DNA of 64,000 bases. Source: Pararhizobium arenae. GTDB lineage: Bacteria > Pseudomonadota > Alphaproteobacteria > Rhizobiales > Rhizobiaceae. Positions 36,047 through 45,411 of the stretch are shown in pieces. A program made the position numbers and the translations under genes. The notes beneath the pieces are model-generated. The model saw only the letters and a program-made list of their open reading frames with translations, had not been told where the DNA came from and did no database searches. Each line of letters opens with the position of its first letter. Position 1 is the first letter of the stretch. The stretch is taken from the NCBI RefSeq assembly GCF_001931685.1, contig NZ_MOOY01000003.1:124001-188000 (forward strand). Reading direction: 5' to 3'.

Positions 36047-37246
36047 TCATCGATGTCCGGGAATCCTCGGCAACAGGATGGTGAGGATGCCGAGCAGCGG
36101 CATATAGGACGTTATGACGTACACGAACTCGATGCCCTGTTTATCCGCAAACACCCCGAGCACGGCTGCGCCGAGGCCGCCGAAGCCGAAGGCAAAGCCG
36201 AAGAACATGCCGGCAATGAGCCCCACCCGGCCGGGGATCAGTTCCTGCGCGAAGACCACGATTGCGGAGAAGGCCGATGAGAAGATGAGGCCGATCAGGA
36301 CAACCAGTACGCCGGTCCAGAACAGGTTGGCATAGGGCAGCACCAAGGCGAAAGGGATCACGCCGAGGATCGAGAACCAGATCACGAACCGAGCGCCGTA
36401 GCGATCGCCAAAGGGACCGCCCAGAAGCACGCCGGCGGCACTCGCGCCGAGGAACAGGAACAACAGCATCTGCGCATCCTGCAGGCCAAGACCGAACTTC
36501 TCGATCGTATAGAAGGTGAAGTAGCTGGATAGGCTGGCCATGTAGACGTTCTTTGTTGCCGTCAGCAGGATCAGCACGATCAGCGTCATGATCACCTTGT
36601 TTTTCGGCAGCGGCAGGGCGCGGCTCACGGCCGGGCGATTGATGTTGGCGAGGCGGTGGCGGGTGTACCAGCCGCTGACGAAAGTGAGGATGACGAAGCC
36701 GAGGAGCGCGATACCGGAGAACCAGCCGAGGCTGCCCTGGCCACGCGGAACGACGATGAAGGCAGCAAGCAAGGGGCCGATCGCCGTGCCGGCATTGCCG
36801 CCCACCTGAAACAGCGACTGGGCCAGTCCATGACGGCCGCCGGAAGCAAGACGCGCGATGCGCGAGGATTCCGGATGAAAGATCGCCGAGCCGAGGCCGA
36901 TCAGGCTGGCCGCGACGATCAGCAGCGGGAAACTATGGGCGTTCGCCAGCAAAAGCAGGCCGGCGCAGGTGCTGAGCATGCCGGCCGGCAGCGAAAACGG
37001 CATCGGCCAGCGATCGGTGACCACGCCGACGGCAGGTTGCAACAAGGATGCGGTGACCTGAAAGCTGAAGGTCAAAAGGCCGATCTGCACGAAATCAAGC
37101 GCGTAGTTTTCCTTGAGAAGCGGATAGAGCGAGGTCAGCAGCGACTGCATGATGTCGTTGAGCATGTGGCAGAAGCTCACCGCCACGATGATCGAAAAGG
37201 CCGTCCGCTCCGCGGGGCCGCTGCTGCTGGCTGCTACGCTTGCCAT
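36047..37246 (-). CDS. MFS efflux transporter (fosmidomycin-resistance type)
   Basis: This 399-residue protein has twelve hydrophobic segments and the MFS pattern. The start of the membrane part, FSIIVAVSFCHMLNDIMQSLLTSLYP, and GLGSAIFHPESSRIARL-type segments match the Fsr (fosmidomycin resistance) family. The true substrate is unknown. It is divergent from an AraC-type regulator that begins 100 bases away, a common layout for locally controlled exporters. Confidence 0.85.
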   Translation of the reverse strand: MASVAASSSGPAERTAFSIIVAVSFCHMLNDIMQSLLTSLYPLLKENYALDFVQIGLLTFSFQVTASLLQPAVGVVTDRWPMPFSLPAGMLSTCAGLLLLANAHSFPLLIVAASLIGLGSAIFHPESSRIARLASGGRHGLAQSLFQVGGNAGTAIGPLLAAFIVVPRGQGSLGWFSGIALLGFVILTFVSGWYTRHRLANINRPAVSRALPLPKNKVIMTLIVLILLTATKNVYMASLSSYFTFYTIEKFGLGLQDAQMLLFLFLGASAAGVLLGGPFGDRYGARFVIWFSILGVIPFALVLPYANLFWTGVLVVLIGLIFSSAFSAIVVFAQELIPGRVGLIAGMFFGFAFGFGGLGAAVLGVFADKQGIEFVYVITSYMPLLGILTILLPRIPGHR

Positions 37247-37347
37247 GAGATGTCTCCACCCGGTTCCAAATTCAGTCCGGCGTGTCTACGCTCATTGCGC
37301 CTGGCCTGCTTTTGTGCTCTGGTCTTGTTTTTACGCAAGTGGGCCAA

Positions 37348-38163
37348 ATGCGCATCATCACCCTGCCAAGCAAGGATGCCGAGGACGAACTTCAGCATCA
37401 GCAGAGCCTCTCCTGGATCGATTCCAGCGGGGATGCCGTGCTTGCGCTTGGCAGAAACTATCCGGCCGGCTTTCGGGTGCCTCTGCACAGCCATGCCAAG
37501 ACCCAGCTCTGGTGCGCCCGTGAAGGCATCGTCTTGGTCGGGACAGCGCGCGGGCGCTGGATGTTGCCGCCCGGGCATGGGCTGCTCATTCCCGCCGGCC
37601 TCGAACATGCAACCGAGATGGTGAGCGCGGTGCGCATGCAGTCGCTCTATGTGAATGCCGATGTGGTTGCCGCGGCCGACCCTCGGGTGTTGGAGGTCAC
37701 GCCGCTGGCTGCCAGTCTCATGGAGGAGCTTGTGCATTCCGAAGAGACGCCGCTATCCGACAAGCGCAAGTGGCTGATCATGGAGCTTCTGCTGGATGAG
37801 ATCGGCCGTCTGCCGGAACGGCCGCTCGGCTTGCCTTTTCCCGCCGATCAGCGCCTCGCACGACTTTGCCGCCACTTCCTCAAGACCCCCGCTGCCAATG
37901 CCGGCATCGATGACTGGGCGCGCGATCTCGGCATGAGCCGCCGCTCGTTTACCCGCTTCTTCCGCGCCGAAACGGGTCTGAGTTTTGTAACATGGCGCCA
38001 GCAGGCCTGCCTGTTCGCCTCGCTGCCACGGCTGGCGGAAGGGCAGTCCGTGACCTCCGTCGCGCTCGATGCAGGCTACGAAAACATCGCCGCCTTCACC
38101 ACGATGTTTCGCCGCATGCTCGGCAGCTCGCCCAGCAACTACCTGCGGGCGCGGGCGGGGTAG
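37348..38163 (+). CDS. AraC-family transcriptional regulator
   Basis: This 271-residue protein has an N-terminal cupin-like sensing part (FRVPLHSHAKTQLWCAREG, WMLPPGHGLLIPAGLEHATEM) and a C-terminal double helix-turn-helix (IDDWARDLGMSRRSFTRFFR, VTSVALDAGYENIAAFTTMFRR). It probably controls the divergent MFS exporter gene. ATG at 37348 was chosen because the family usually starts this close to the sensing domain; a longer frame from 37282 is open. Confidence 0.88.
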   Translation: MRIITLPSKDAEDELQHQQSLSWIDSSGDAVLALGRNYPAGFRVPLHSHAKTQLWCAREGIVLVGTARGRWMLPPGHGLLIPAGLEHATEMVSAVRMQSLYVNADVVAAADPRVLEVTPLAASLMEELVHSEETPLSDKRKWLIMELLLDEIGRLPERPLGLPFPADQRLARLCRHFLKTPAANAGIDDWARDLGMSRRSFTRFFRAETGLSFVTWRQQACLFASLPRLAEGQSVTSVALDAGYENIAAFTTMFRRMLGSSPSNYLRARAG

Positions 38164-38217
38164 AATGGGGGAAGCAAGCCGCTTGACCGTCACTGCCAAC
38201 AGCGGCAAACAGATTGC

Positions 38218-39177
38218 ATGAACACGTCCAGCCTCGATTCCGGCCGCGTCTATGACGCGCCGTCCAACAACTGGGTCTACCGCGTCCTGCCACGGGCGCT
38301 GTGGCCCTATGCGCAGCTTGCCCGCTGGGACCGGCCGATCGGCTGGCAGCTCCTGATGTGGCCCTGTTTCTGGGCGGCGGGACTTGCGGCCAACACCGCG
38401 GCGAGCCTCGGCAGCTTTTCCTTCGGCCGCTTTGCATTCCATCTTTTCCTGTTCTTCGTCGGCGCGGTCGCGATGCGCGGTGCCGGCTGCACCTACAATG
38501 ATCTCGTCGATCACGATATCGACATGGAAGTGCTGCGCACCCGCTCGCGTCCCCTGCCATCCGGGCGGGTCTCGCGGCTGCAAGCCAAGATTTTCCTGGT
38601 GGCGCAGGCGCTTGTCGGCCTCGTGGTGCTGTTGCAGTTCAACGGTTTTTCGATCGGGCTTGGCATTTTCTCGCTCGCGATCGTCGCGATTTATCCCTTC
38701 GCCAAGCGTTTTACCGACTGGCCGCAGTTCTTTTTGGGCCTTGCCTTCTCTTGGGGTGCGCTGATGGGCTGGGCCGCCGAGTTTGGCGGCATCAGCGTGG
38801 CGGCTGTGCTGCTTTACCTCGGCGCGGTTGCCTGGACGATCGGATACGATACGATCTATGCCTATCAGGATCGGGAGGATGACGAACTGATCGGCGTACG
38901 CTCCACCGCCCGTCGCTTTGGCGACCATCCGCGCCCCTGGCTGGTCGGGCTCTACGGGATCACGACGCTGCTGATCCTGTTGGCCTTCATGGCCGCCGGC
39001 GCCGGGTTCGTAGCCTATCTGGCACTTCTGGCTGCTGCCGTGTTGCTGGTTTACCAGATCTTGGTGCTCGATATCCATGATGCCGGCCAGTGCCTTGCAC
39101 TCTTCAAGTTCAACAATATCGTCGGCCTGATCATCTTCGCCGGGCTGTTCGCCGCGCTTCTCATCCGCCTGATCTGA
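38218..39177 (+). CDS. ubiA: 4-hydroxybenzoate polyprenyltransferase
   Basis: UbiA (319 residues) attaches the polyprenyl chain to 4-hydroxybenzoate in ubiquinone synthesis, in the inner membrane. Both aspartate-rich motifs are intact: NDLVDHDID (Asn94-Asp102) and DTIYAYQDREDD (about 216-227). Eight to nine helices are visible. The prenyl donor is the product of the synthase at 16693-17709. No strong ribosome site is seen before the ATG. Confidence 0.95.
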   Translation: MNTSSLDSGRVYDAPSNNWVYRVLPRALWPYAQLARWDRPIGWQLLMWPCFWAAGLAANTAASLGSFSFGRFAFHLFLFFVGAVAMRGAGCTYNDLVDHDIDMEVLRTRSRPLPSGRVSRLQAKIFLVAQALVGLVVLLQFNGFSIGLGIFSLAIVAIYPFAKRFTDWPQFFLGLAFSWGALMGWAAEFGGISVAAVLLYLGAVAWTIGYDTIYAYQDREDDELIGVRSTARRFGDHPRPWLVGLYGITTLLILLAFMAAGAGFVAYLALLAAAVLLVYQILVLDIHDAGQCLALFKFNNIVGLIIFAGLFAALLIRLI

Positions 39178-39178
39178 C

Positions 39179-39214
39179 AAAAAAACCCCTGCCGACTGGA
39201 GTGTCAGGCAGGGG
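39179..39214 (-). terminator. Intrinsic terminator on the minus strand
   Basis: CCCCTGCC (39186-39193) pairs with GGCAGGGG (39207-39214); on the minus strand the hairpin is followed by seven T. The DUF6101 gene already has its own terminator at 39475-39501, so this one points to a further minus-strand transcript. Confidence 0.75.
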
Positions 39215-39300
39215 CTTCGAGGTCCACCGCAGTAAACTGTTCGGGTTTCGCGAAACGACGGTTTCGAAACCAAATCCTGAAGGTTCAGGGCCGGATGTTC
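39179..39300 (-). ncRNA. Candidate small RNA downstream of ubiA
   Basis: Upstream of the minus-strand terminator lie three perfect palindromes within 45 bases: GTTTCGCGAAAC (39245-39256), GGTTTCGAAACC (39260-39271) and CCTGAAGGTTCAGG (39276-39289). The first two can also pair with each other. No protein gene is served by this terminator. The 5' boundary is a guess and no promoter consensus was found. Confidence 0.35.
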
Positions 39301-39474
39301 TCTGATGAGCGTCCTTCTTTCAGCCCGACGTGCAAAATCCGCGCAACTACGGCAACCAAAGGTCGCATGACCATCGCCTTCACCTGCCATCAGTGTGCAA
39401 AGCGCTTGTGGCATGAAAAAGGCAGAGGGGCGCTTTTCCGTCACGAAAATCTCAATGCCCTGAAACCAAAACGG

Positions 39475-39501
39475 AAAAACCGACCGCAGGGAACGGCCGG
39501 T
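39475..39501 (-). terminator. Intrinsic terminator of the DUF6101 gene
   Basis: On the minus strand ACCGGCCG pairs with CGGTCGGT (one G-U) with a 7-base loop, followed by a T-run, about 27 bases after the gene stop. Confidence 0.8.
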
Positions 39502-39527
39502 TTCCGATGGAGGCAAGAAGCAGTTGG

Positions 39528-40094
39528 TCAACTGCGGGCGATGATCTCGCGGCCGTCGATCTTCATGTTGACGCCGAGGCTGCCCGTCGAGCGGCGCATC
39601 AGGAAGCGCGGGCGGCGGCCTTTGAACAGCGAGTGGCGACGGCGCGGCTTGATATCACGGGTGCGGACTTCGCCAAGATGCTCTTCGAGTGGGCGGGCAA
39701 CGCCATCGGCTTCGACCATCAGCATCGGAATACGGTAGGCTTCGGCCCAGGCGCGCCAGTCGGCGGCGATATCGGAGAGATCGTGCGCCACCAGAAGCGG
39801 AATGCAGAGTTCCGGATCGTCGTGATGCAGCTCGAGTGTCACTGTAACCTCCCCATCGCCATGGTCGATCGCACGGGCGGCGACCCCTTTGAACGCGCGG
39901 GAGGGCAAGGCGATCGACAGCGGTAGGCCGCTGGCGGGAAGAACCTTACGCATCACGGCACCGCGTTCGTCGAGGCTTATCGTGACATCGCTTGCCTGTC
40001 CAGGCAAGCGATACGTTGCCTGCTGCGGAAAGCGCATCGGATCGAGACGCAGGGTGTTTTCAACCCATGCCGGTTGGGTAAGTGTCTTCAGCAT
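39528..40094 (-). CDS. DUF6101 family protein
   Basis: This 188-residue soluble protein starts with LRLDPMRFPQQATY and carries LPLSIALPSRAFKGVAAR, DPELCIPLLVAHDLSDIAADWRAWA and the basic C-terminal RRRHSLFKGRRPRFLMRR. I recognise it as the DUF6101 family, restricted to Rhizobiales and relatives and without a known function. It has its own terminator and is divergent from the DUF1217 gene. Confidence 0.75.
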   Translation of the reverse strand: MLKTLTQPAWVENTLRLDPMRFPQQATYRLPGQASDVTISLDERGAVMRKVLPASGLPLSIALPSRAFKGVAARAIDHGDGEVTVTLELHHDDPELCIPLLVAHDLSDIAADWRAWAEAYRIPMLMVEADGVARPLEEHLGEVRTRDIKPRRRHSLFKGRRPRFLMRRSTGSLGVNMKIDGREIIARS

Positions 40095-40417
40095 TTCAAT
40101 CGCCCTTGTTTTTCCTTGAGAGCCGGTTCCCGGTCTTCTCTTTTCGGGACTTCGCGTCCTCTGTGATCCGGACGATAAGCGGGCGATGTTTGAGACCGCT
40201 TAAAAATCGCGGTTAAAAAACTTTGCATTTCCCGATGGTTAGCAAAAGCCGACGCTTCACGGTTTTTGAAATATGAAGATCGGGGGGCAAATTGTCGGGA
40301 TCATCACGTCCAAAAGCCACGCGCAAGGCACGCGCGCGAAGATGCGGCACGCTCAAATCCGCATCATGCGGCATCGCGCGCCCGTGCGCGCTTCAGGCAC
40401 AGTCAGGCAGGCGTCCG
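40095..40417. other. Gap between divergent DUF6101 and DUF1217 genes
   Basis: About 320 bases hold both promoters. The centre (40195-40265) is AT-rich with TTAAAAATCGCGGTTAAAA, a pair of related half-sites. I see no clear sigma consensus and no coding frame that looks real. Confidence 0.5.
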
Positions 40418-42721
40418 ATGGTTTCCACCTATATCGATTACAATCTCGTCACGCGCGATATGAAGACCAGCCTTCAGCGCACGGCGGAGCAGACCCTGGT
40501 GGCGCGCGAGACCCAGTATTACAAGGACAACATCGGCAAGATCACATCCGTCGACGAGTTCATGGATGACTACCGGCTTTATTCCTACGCGATGAAAGCC
40601 CATGGCCTTGAGGACATGACCTATGCTAAGGCCTTCATGAAGAAGGTTCTGGAAAGCGACCTCAACGACGACACGAGCTACGCAAACCAGCTGACCGACG
40701 ACCGCTACCGCAATTTCGCCATGGCCTACAGCTTCTCGCAGGCGACGACGGTGGTTCAAAGTGATGCACAGGAAGAGGATGTCATCGGTCTCTACAAGCA
40801 GACCATGATCGATCAGGAAGATGCGGTCAGCACCGATACGGCCTATTTCAAGGCGGTCATGGACACCGTAACCCATGTCGATCAGCTCTGGCAGAACGAC
40901 AAGCTTAAGAACTACGTGCTGACCGCTTACGGCTTTGATTCCAAATATATGTCCTACGAGCACTTCAAGGGCATCGTCACCAGCGACGTGAGCGATACGA
41001 CGAGCTACGTGAACACACAGGCCGCGGCCTACAAGCAGAGCCTGCAGGCCAAGATCGACGCCATCACCTCGACCGCGTCGGCCGCCGACCTCGCGAACTC
41101 CTCGAGCACGGCCTACAAACAGATCGCCCAGTACCAGTCGGCGATCAACAATGCGCCGGACTACACGACGCTCGCCGCCGCCTTCAACTTCCAGTCCGAC
41201 GGAACGGTTGCCGCCGGTGAAAAGGCGATGACCGACGATCAGAAGACCACGACCAGCACCGCCTATATCTTCGCCCAACCCCGGACGTCGTCCAGCGCTG
41301 CCCTCGCGACCAAATCCTACTACGAGGCGACGATGGCAAGCGTTACCTCGGTCAGCAACATCAAGTCCAACAGCACGCTGTTTTCCTATATCGTCACCGC
41401 CTATGGACTGCCGTCCAGCACGCTGACATCGACGTTCGAAAACATCGTCACCAGCGATCTCAGCGATGCCAACAGTTACGCCAATACGCAGGGCGGAGAA
41501 TACAACGCGATCTACAAGAAGATCGCGGCCGACTTCAACTTCCAGGCGGACGGCACCGTTGCAAGCGGCGAGACGGCGCAGACGGCTGCGCAAATGACCT
41601 CGACCTCCAATGGCTGGATGGTTCGCTACAACGACAAGCAGGATGCGGCCGACGAGACGCTGATCTCGAACTTCCAGACCCTGATCCAGACCGTAACGGA
41701 TGTCGACAGCTTCCTCGCCGATACCAAAATCATGTCGCTGGTGCTGAAAGCCTTCGCACTGGAAGACGAAGGCGATTCCACCCGCAAGCTGAAAAAGGTC
41801 CTGACCAGCGATCTCACCGATCCGAAAAGCTACGCCAATACACTGAAGGACAGTCGCTACACCGAACTGGTGAAGGCCTTCAACTTCAATGCCGACGGCT
41901 CCATCGGCACGCCGACGCTCGCCCAGTCGGAATCCGAAATCCTGATCACGGCCAAGAACTACGTTCTGGAAAAGAGCCAGTTCGGTACCGAGGACGACAA
42001 GACCAAGGCGACGGAAGAATCGCAATATTACAGCTCGACCATCGAACAGATCGAATCGCTGGACGACCTGCTGTCGAATACGCGCCTTGTCGAATTCATC
42101 CTCGTCGCGCATGGCATAGATCCGGAAGAGGTCGAGCCGGGATACCTGCGCCAGATGTTCGAATCCGATCTCGACGATCCAGACAGCTTCGTCAACACGG
42201 AGCCGGACACCAAGTATCGCGAACTCGTCGCCTCCTTCAACTTCAACACGGAAGGCGAAATCGAAAAGCCGGATCAGGGCATTCAGACCCGCCGCGGCCT
42301 GTTGGAAACGGAAGATCTCTATTACAACCAGACGCTTGAAGAACAAAAGGGCGAGGACAATGCCGGCGTCCGCCTGGCGCTCTACTTCCGCCGCATGGCC
42401 GATGGCATCACCAACGCCTATGACATTCTCGCCGACAGCGCCCTGCTGCAGGTGATCCAGACGACCTACAGCATTCCCGAGGAAATGACGAATGCGGATG
42501 TCGACGTGCAGTACGACTATATCAACCGCGTGCTCGATATCGAGGACCTGCACGATCCGGAGGCGCTGGAGAAGATCCTCGTCCGCTTCACCTCGCTCTA
42601 CGATGTCGAGAACAACACCGATATCTCGCCGGCCGAGATCGTTCTGTCCGGCAGCGGTGGCAACGGTATCAGTGCGGATACGCTCTTGAGCCTCACCCAG
42701 CTGCGCAGCGGCGGATACTGA
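40418..42721 (+). CDS. Large DUF1217 repeat protein
   Basis: This 767-residue protein, without a signal peptide, is built of five or more related units. Each contains a helical stretch and a recurring signature: ESDLNDDTSYANQL, TSDVSDTTSYVNTQ, TSDLSDANSYANTQ, TSDLTDPKSYANTL and ESDLDDPDSFVNTE, often followed by FNFxxDG. This matches DUF1217, which in rhizobia is encoded in the flagellar cluster. No flagellar gene is near this copy. ATG at 40418 was chosen because the family starts close to STYIDYNL; upstream is arginine-rich. It may be an exported filament-associated or structural protein, but function is unknown. Confidence 0.8.
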   Translation: MVSTYIDYNLVTRDMKTSLQRTAEQTLVARETQYYKDNIGKITSVDEFMDDYRLYSYAMKAHGLEDMTYAKAFMKKVLESDLNDDTSYANQLTDDRYRNFAMAYSFSQATTVVQSDAQEEDVIGLYKQTMIDQEDAVSTDTAYFKAVMDTVTHVDQLWQNDKLKNYVLTAYGFDSKYMSYEHFKGIVTSDVSDTTSYVNTQAAAYKQSLQAKIDAITSTASAADLANSSSTAYKQIAQYQSAINNAPDYTTLAAAFNFQSDGTVAAGEKAMTDDQKTTTSTAYIFAQPRTSSSAALATKSYYEATMASVTSVSNIKSNSTLFSYIVTAYGLPSSTLTSTFENIVTSDLSDANSYANTQGGEYNAIYKKIAADFNFQADGTVASGETAQTAAQMTSTSNGWMVRYNDKQDAADETLISNFQTLIQTVTDVDSFLADTKIMSLVLKAFALEDEGDSTRKLKKVLTSDLTDPKSYANTLKDSRYTELVKAFNFNADGSIGTPTLAQSESEILITAKNYVLEKSQFGTEDDKTKATEESQYYSSTIEQIESLDDLLSNTRLVEFILVAHGIDPEEVEPGYLRQMFESDLDDPDSFVNTEPDTKYRELVASFNFNTEGEIEKPDQGIQTRRGLLETEDLYYNQTLEEQKGEDNAGVRLALYFRRMADGITNAYDILADSALLQVIQTTYSIPEEMTNADVDVQYDYINRVLDIEDLHDPEALEKILVRFTSLYDVENNTDISPAEIVLSGSGGNGISADTLLSLTQLRSGGY

Positions 42722-42723
42722 TC

Positions 42724-44154
42724 TCAGCCTTTGATCTTCAGCACCTTGTCGGGGTTCATGATCCCGGCGGGGTCGAAGGCGTGCTTGATGCGCTGCATCA
42801 GGTCGATTTCGATCGGGGCGCGCACCTCCGCAAGCTCATTGCGCTTCAGCTGACCGATGCCGTGCTCGGCGGAAATCGAGCCGTTGTATTTCAGCACGAT
42901 GCCGTGGACGAGAGCGTTCATCTCGCGCCAGCGATCGAGGAAGGCCTGTTTGTCCGCGCCCACAGGCTGCGAGATATTGTAGTGGATGTTGCCGTCGCCC
43001 ATATGGCCGAAGGAGCAGATGCGCGCGCCGGGAATGGCCTTCATCACGGCTTCGTCCGCTTCCGCCATAAAGGCGGGAATGCTGGAGACCGGCACGGAAA
43101 CGTCGTGCTTGATCGAGCCGCCCTCCGGCTTCTGCGCCGGCGACATGCTTTCGCGCATATGCCAGAGCGCCTTGCCTTGCGCATCGTTGGCAGCGATCAC
43201 GGCATTTTCCACGAGCCCGTCGGCGATGGCGCTTTCCAGCAGGCTCTCCATCATGCGGTTGGCCGTTTCGGCGCTGTCCGAGGTGGAGATATCGATCAGC
43301 GCATACCAGGCGTGTTGCGTTGGCAACGGGTCGCGAACACCGGCAATGTGCTTCGAGGTAAACTCGACGCCAAGCCGCGGCATCAGCTCGAAGCCCGTCA
43401 GCGCCTGTCCGGCAAGGCTTGATGCGCGATCGAAAAGTGTCAGGGCATCTGCGACGCTGCTGACACCTGCGAAAGCCACCTGATGGCCGAGCGGCCGCGG
43501 GAAGAGCTTCAGCACGGCGCCGGTGATGATGCCGAGTGTACCCTCCGCGCCGATGAACAGGTCGCGCAGGTCGTAGCCGGTATTGTCCTTCTTCAGGCGG
43601 CGAAGCCCGTCCCAGATTTCGCCGGTCGGCAGCACGACTTCGAGGCCGAGGCAAAGCTGGCGCATGTTGCCATAAGCGAGAACGGCGGTCCCGCCGGCAT
43701 TGGTCGAGAGGTTACCGCCGATCCGGCAGGAGCCCTCGGAGCCGAGCGACAGCGGAAACAGTCGGTTGACGTCTTCGGCGGCCTTCTGGATATCGGCGAG
43801 AATGCAGCCGGCATCGGCAACAATGACGTTGCCCACGGGATCGACATCGCGGATGCGGTTCAGCCGCTGCAGCGACAGCACGACATCGTTTTCCCCCGTC
43901 CGCGGAATGCCGCCGGCGACATGCCCGGTATTGCCGCCTTGCGGCACGATCGGCGTGCCGGTCGCGGTTGCGAGTTTCATTATAGCGGCGACTTCCTCGA
44001 TCGTGCCCGGCCGCAGCACCAGCGGCGTGGTCCCCTTGTAGAGCCCACGCGATTCAACGAGATACGGCGCGATGTCACTCTGGCTGATCAGGGCATTGGC
44101 CGGACCGACGATCGCTGCGAAACTGGCAATGAGTTCGGGGGAGAGGATTGTCAT
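42724..44154 (-). CDS. FAD-linked oxidase (GlcD / D-2-hydroxyacid dehydrogenase type)
   Basis: This 476-residue flavoenzyme has an FAD-binding type 4 domain (VPQGGNTGHVAGG, LGSEGSCRIGGNLSTNAGGT, GAEGTLGIITGAVLKLFPRP) and a C-terminal cap ending in NGSISAEHGIGQLKR and AFDPAGIMNPDKVL. Relatives oxidise D-lactate, glycolate or D-2-hydroxyglutarate; the substrate cannot be decided here. ATG at 44154 has GGAGGTGG upstream. The short distance to the Sua5 gene (same strand) contains a repeat element. Confidence 0.9.
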   Translation of the reverse strand: MTILSPELIASFAAIVGPANALISQSDIAPYLVESRGLYKGTTPLVLRPGTIEEVAAIMKLATATGTPIVPQGGNTGHVAGGIPRTGENDVVLSLQRLNRIRDVDPVGNVIVADAGCILADIQKAAEDVNRLFPLSLGSEGSCRIGGNLSTNAGGTAVLAYGNMRQLCLGLEVVLPTGEIWDGLRRLKKDNTGYDLRDLFIGAEGTLGIITGAVLKLFPRPLGHQVAFAGVSSVADALTLFDRASSLAGQALTGFELMPRLGVEFTSKHIAGVRDPLPTQHAWYALIDISTSDSAETANRMMESLLESAIADGLVENAVIAANDAQGKALWHMRESMSPAQKPEGGSIKHDVSVPVSSIPAFMAEADEAVMKAIPGARICSFGHMGDGNIHYNISQPVGADKQAFLDRWREMNALVHGIVLKYNGSISAEHGIGQLKRNELAEVRAPIEIDLMQRIKHAFDPAGIMNPDKVLKIKG

Positions 44155-44193
44155 TGGAGGTGGCTCCTTGAGTGGCGCGCGAAAACTTGCCGC

Positions 44194-44323
44194 TTGTCCC
44201 TTCTCCCCGCCCGCGGGGAGAAGGTGGCCGACAGGCCGGATGAGGGGCGACACGAAAGCAATGACAAGGATGAGAAACTGCCCCTCACCCTAGCCCTCTC
44301 CCCGCGCGCGGGGAGAGGGGACG
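44194..44323. repeat. Palindromic intergenic repeat with TCTCCCC ends
   Basis: CTTCTCCCCGC...GCGGGGAGAAG (44200-44223), GGCCGACAGGCC, GATGAGGGGC, then CCCCTCACC and CTCTCCCCGCGCGCGGGGAGAG (44296-44317). The order is the same as at 26829-26965. Confidence 0.85.
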
Positions 44324-44341
44324 ATAGAGCGCGTATCCGAC

Positions 44342-45328
44342 TCACACCGCTTCCCCATCCCGGGGCGCGGCCGCGCGTTCGATACGGTCGAGGATCGCCT
44401 CGCCCAGACCCTCGTTCGGAATCACCCCGAATGCGATTGTCTCGGCCCCGGACGCATCGGCCCGTTTCATATAGTCGAAGAGATGGGCAGCCGCCTCCCG
44501 CAGATTGCCGCTTGGGCTGAGATCAAGCACGACCACCGCCTTGTCCTCACCCGCGATCTTGCCCCCGCCAAACCGGATCAGCGCCTCGCCAGCCTGCACG
44601 CTCGTCGCATTGAGCCTCACCCGCGCGCCGGGCGCATAATGCGAGGCGAGCATGCCCGGTGCCTCGATTGCGGCGCCGGCGCTCGCGGGACGTTCGACGG
44701 AGAGCCCCGTCAACTTCTCGACATCGGCGACATCCAGCCCGCCGGGACGGAGCAGCTTTATGCTGTCGCCCTCTACCTTCAGAATGGTCGATTCCAGCCC
44801 GATTTCCGCCGGCCCGTCATCAAGGATCAGCGTCAGCTTGCTGCCGAGATCTGCCTCCACATGGGCCGCCGTCGTCGGGCTGATCTTGCCGGAGGTATTG
44901 GCACTCGGGGCCGCCAACGGTCGGCCGAAGCGGGCGATGACCTTTCGCGAAAACCCGTCAGGCATGCGCACGCCCAGCGTATCGAGGCCGGCGGATGCCA
45001 GGGCATGCACTTTGCTTGTCGGTTTCAGCGGCAAGATCAGCGTCAGCGGTCCCGGCCAGAAGGCGTCCGCAAGCCGGCGCGACAACGGATCGAAGATGAC
45101 ATACTCCTCCGCCATCGCGAAATCGCTGACATGGCAGATGAGCGGATTGAACCGCGGCCGCCCCTTCATTTCATAGATGCGGCTGATGGCGTCCGGATTG
45201 GTGGCGTCTGCGGCGAGCCCGTAGACGGTCTCGGTCGGGATCGCGACGGGAAAACCTTCCGACAGAACCTTCTCGGCGCGGACAAGCGCTGTCTCCGGGT
45301 CGGTTCGGGTGTCGATGATGTCCGCCAT
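44342..45328 (-). CDS. Threonylcarbamoyl-AMP synthase (Sua5/YrdC)
   Basis: This enzyme forms threonylcarbamoyl-AMP from threonine, bicarbonate and ATP for the t6A37 modification of ANN-decoding tRNAs. The 328-residue product has the YrdC domain (IPTETVYGLAADATN, KGRPRFNPL, LAAPSANTSGKISPT) and a C-terminal Sua5 domain after the linker APGMLASHYAPGA, so it is the long two-domain form. Confidence 0.94.
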   Translation of the reverse strand: MADIIDTRTDPETALVRAEKVLSEGFPVAIPTETVYGLAADATNPDAISRIYEMKGRPRFNPLICHVSDFAMAEEYVIFDPLSRRLADAFWPGPLTLILPLKPTSKVHALASAGLDTLGVRMPDGFSRKVIARFGRPLAAPSANTSGKISPTTAAHVEADLGSKLTLILDDGPAEIGLESTILKVEGDSIKLLRPGGLDVADVEKLTGLSVERPASAGAAIEAPGMLASHYAPGARVRLNATSVQAGEALIRFGGGKIAGEDKAVVVLDLSPSGNLREAAAHLFDYMKRADASGAETIAFGVIPNEGLGEAILDRIERAAAPRDGEAV

Positions 45329-45411
45329 GCCTTCTTGCCTTCAGCGCGTCTGATGACGGCTTCTTTAGAGCATGGGGCGGCATCCGCAAAGGATGAAAAG
45401 GCGGAGTTTTT

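Larger units (their letters stand above)
39178..39527. other. Structured gap between ubiA and DUF6101 gene
   Basis: About 350 bases without a credible protein gene. It holds two minus-strand terminators (39179-39214 and 39475-39501) and, between them, three short perfect palindromes. The minus-strand frame that spans it has no family features. Confidence 0.6.

Noticed and set aside
37753-39531. 592-codon minus-strand frame opposite the AraC and ubiA genes
   Set aside because: Antisense to ubiA and to the regulator; low-complexity composition and no motifs.
40403-42553. 716-codon minus-strand frame opposite the DUF1217 gene
   Set aside because: It mirrors the periodicity of the repeat protein on the other strand; the translated product has no family signature.
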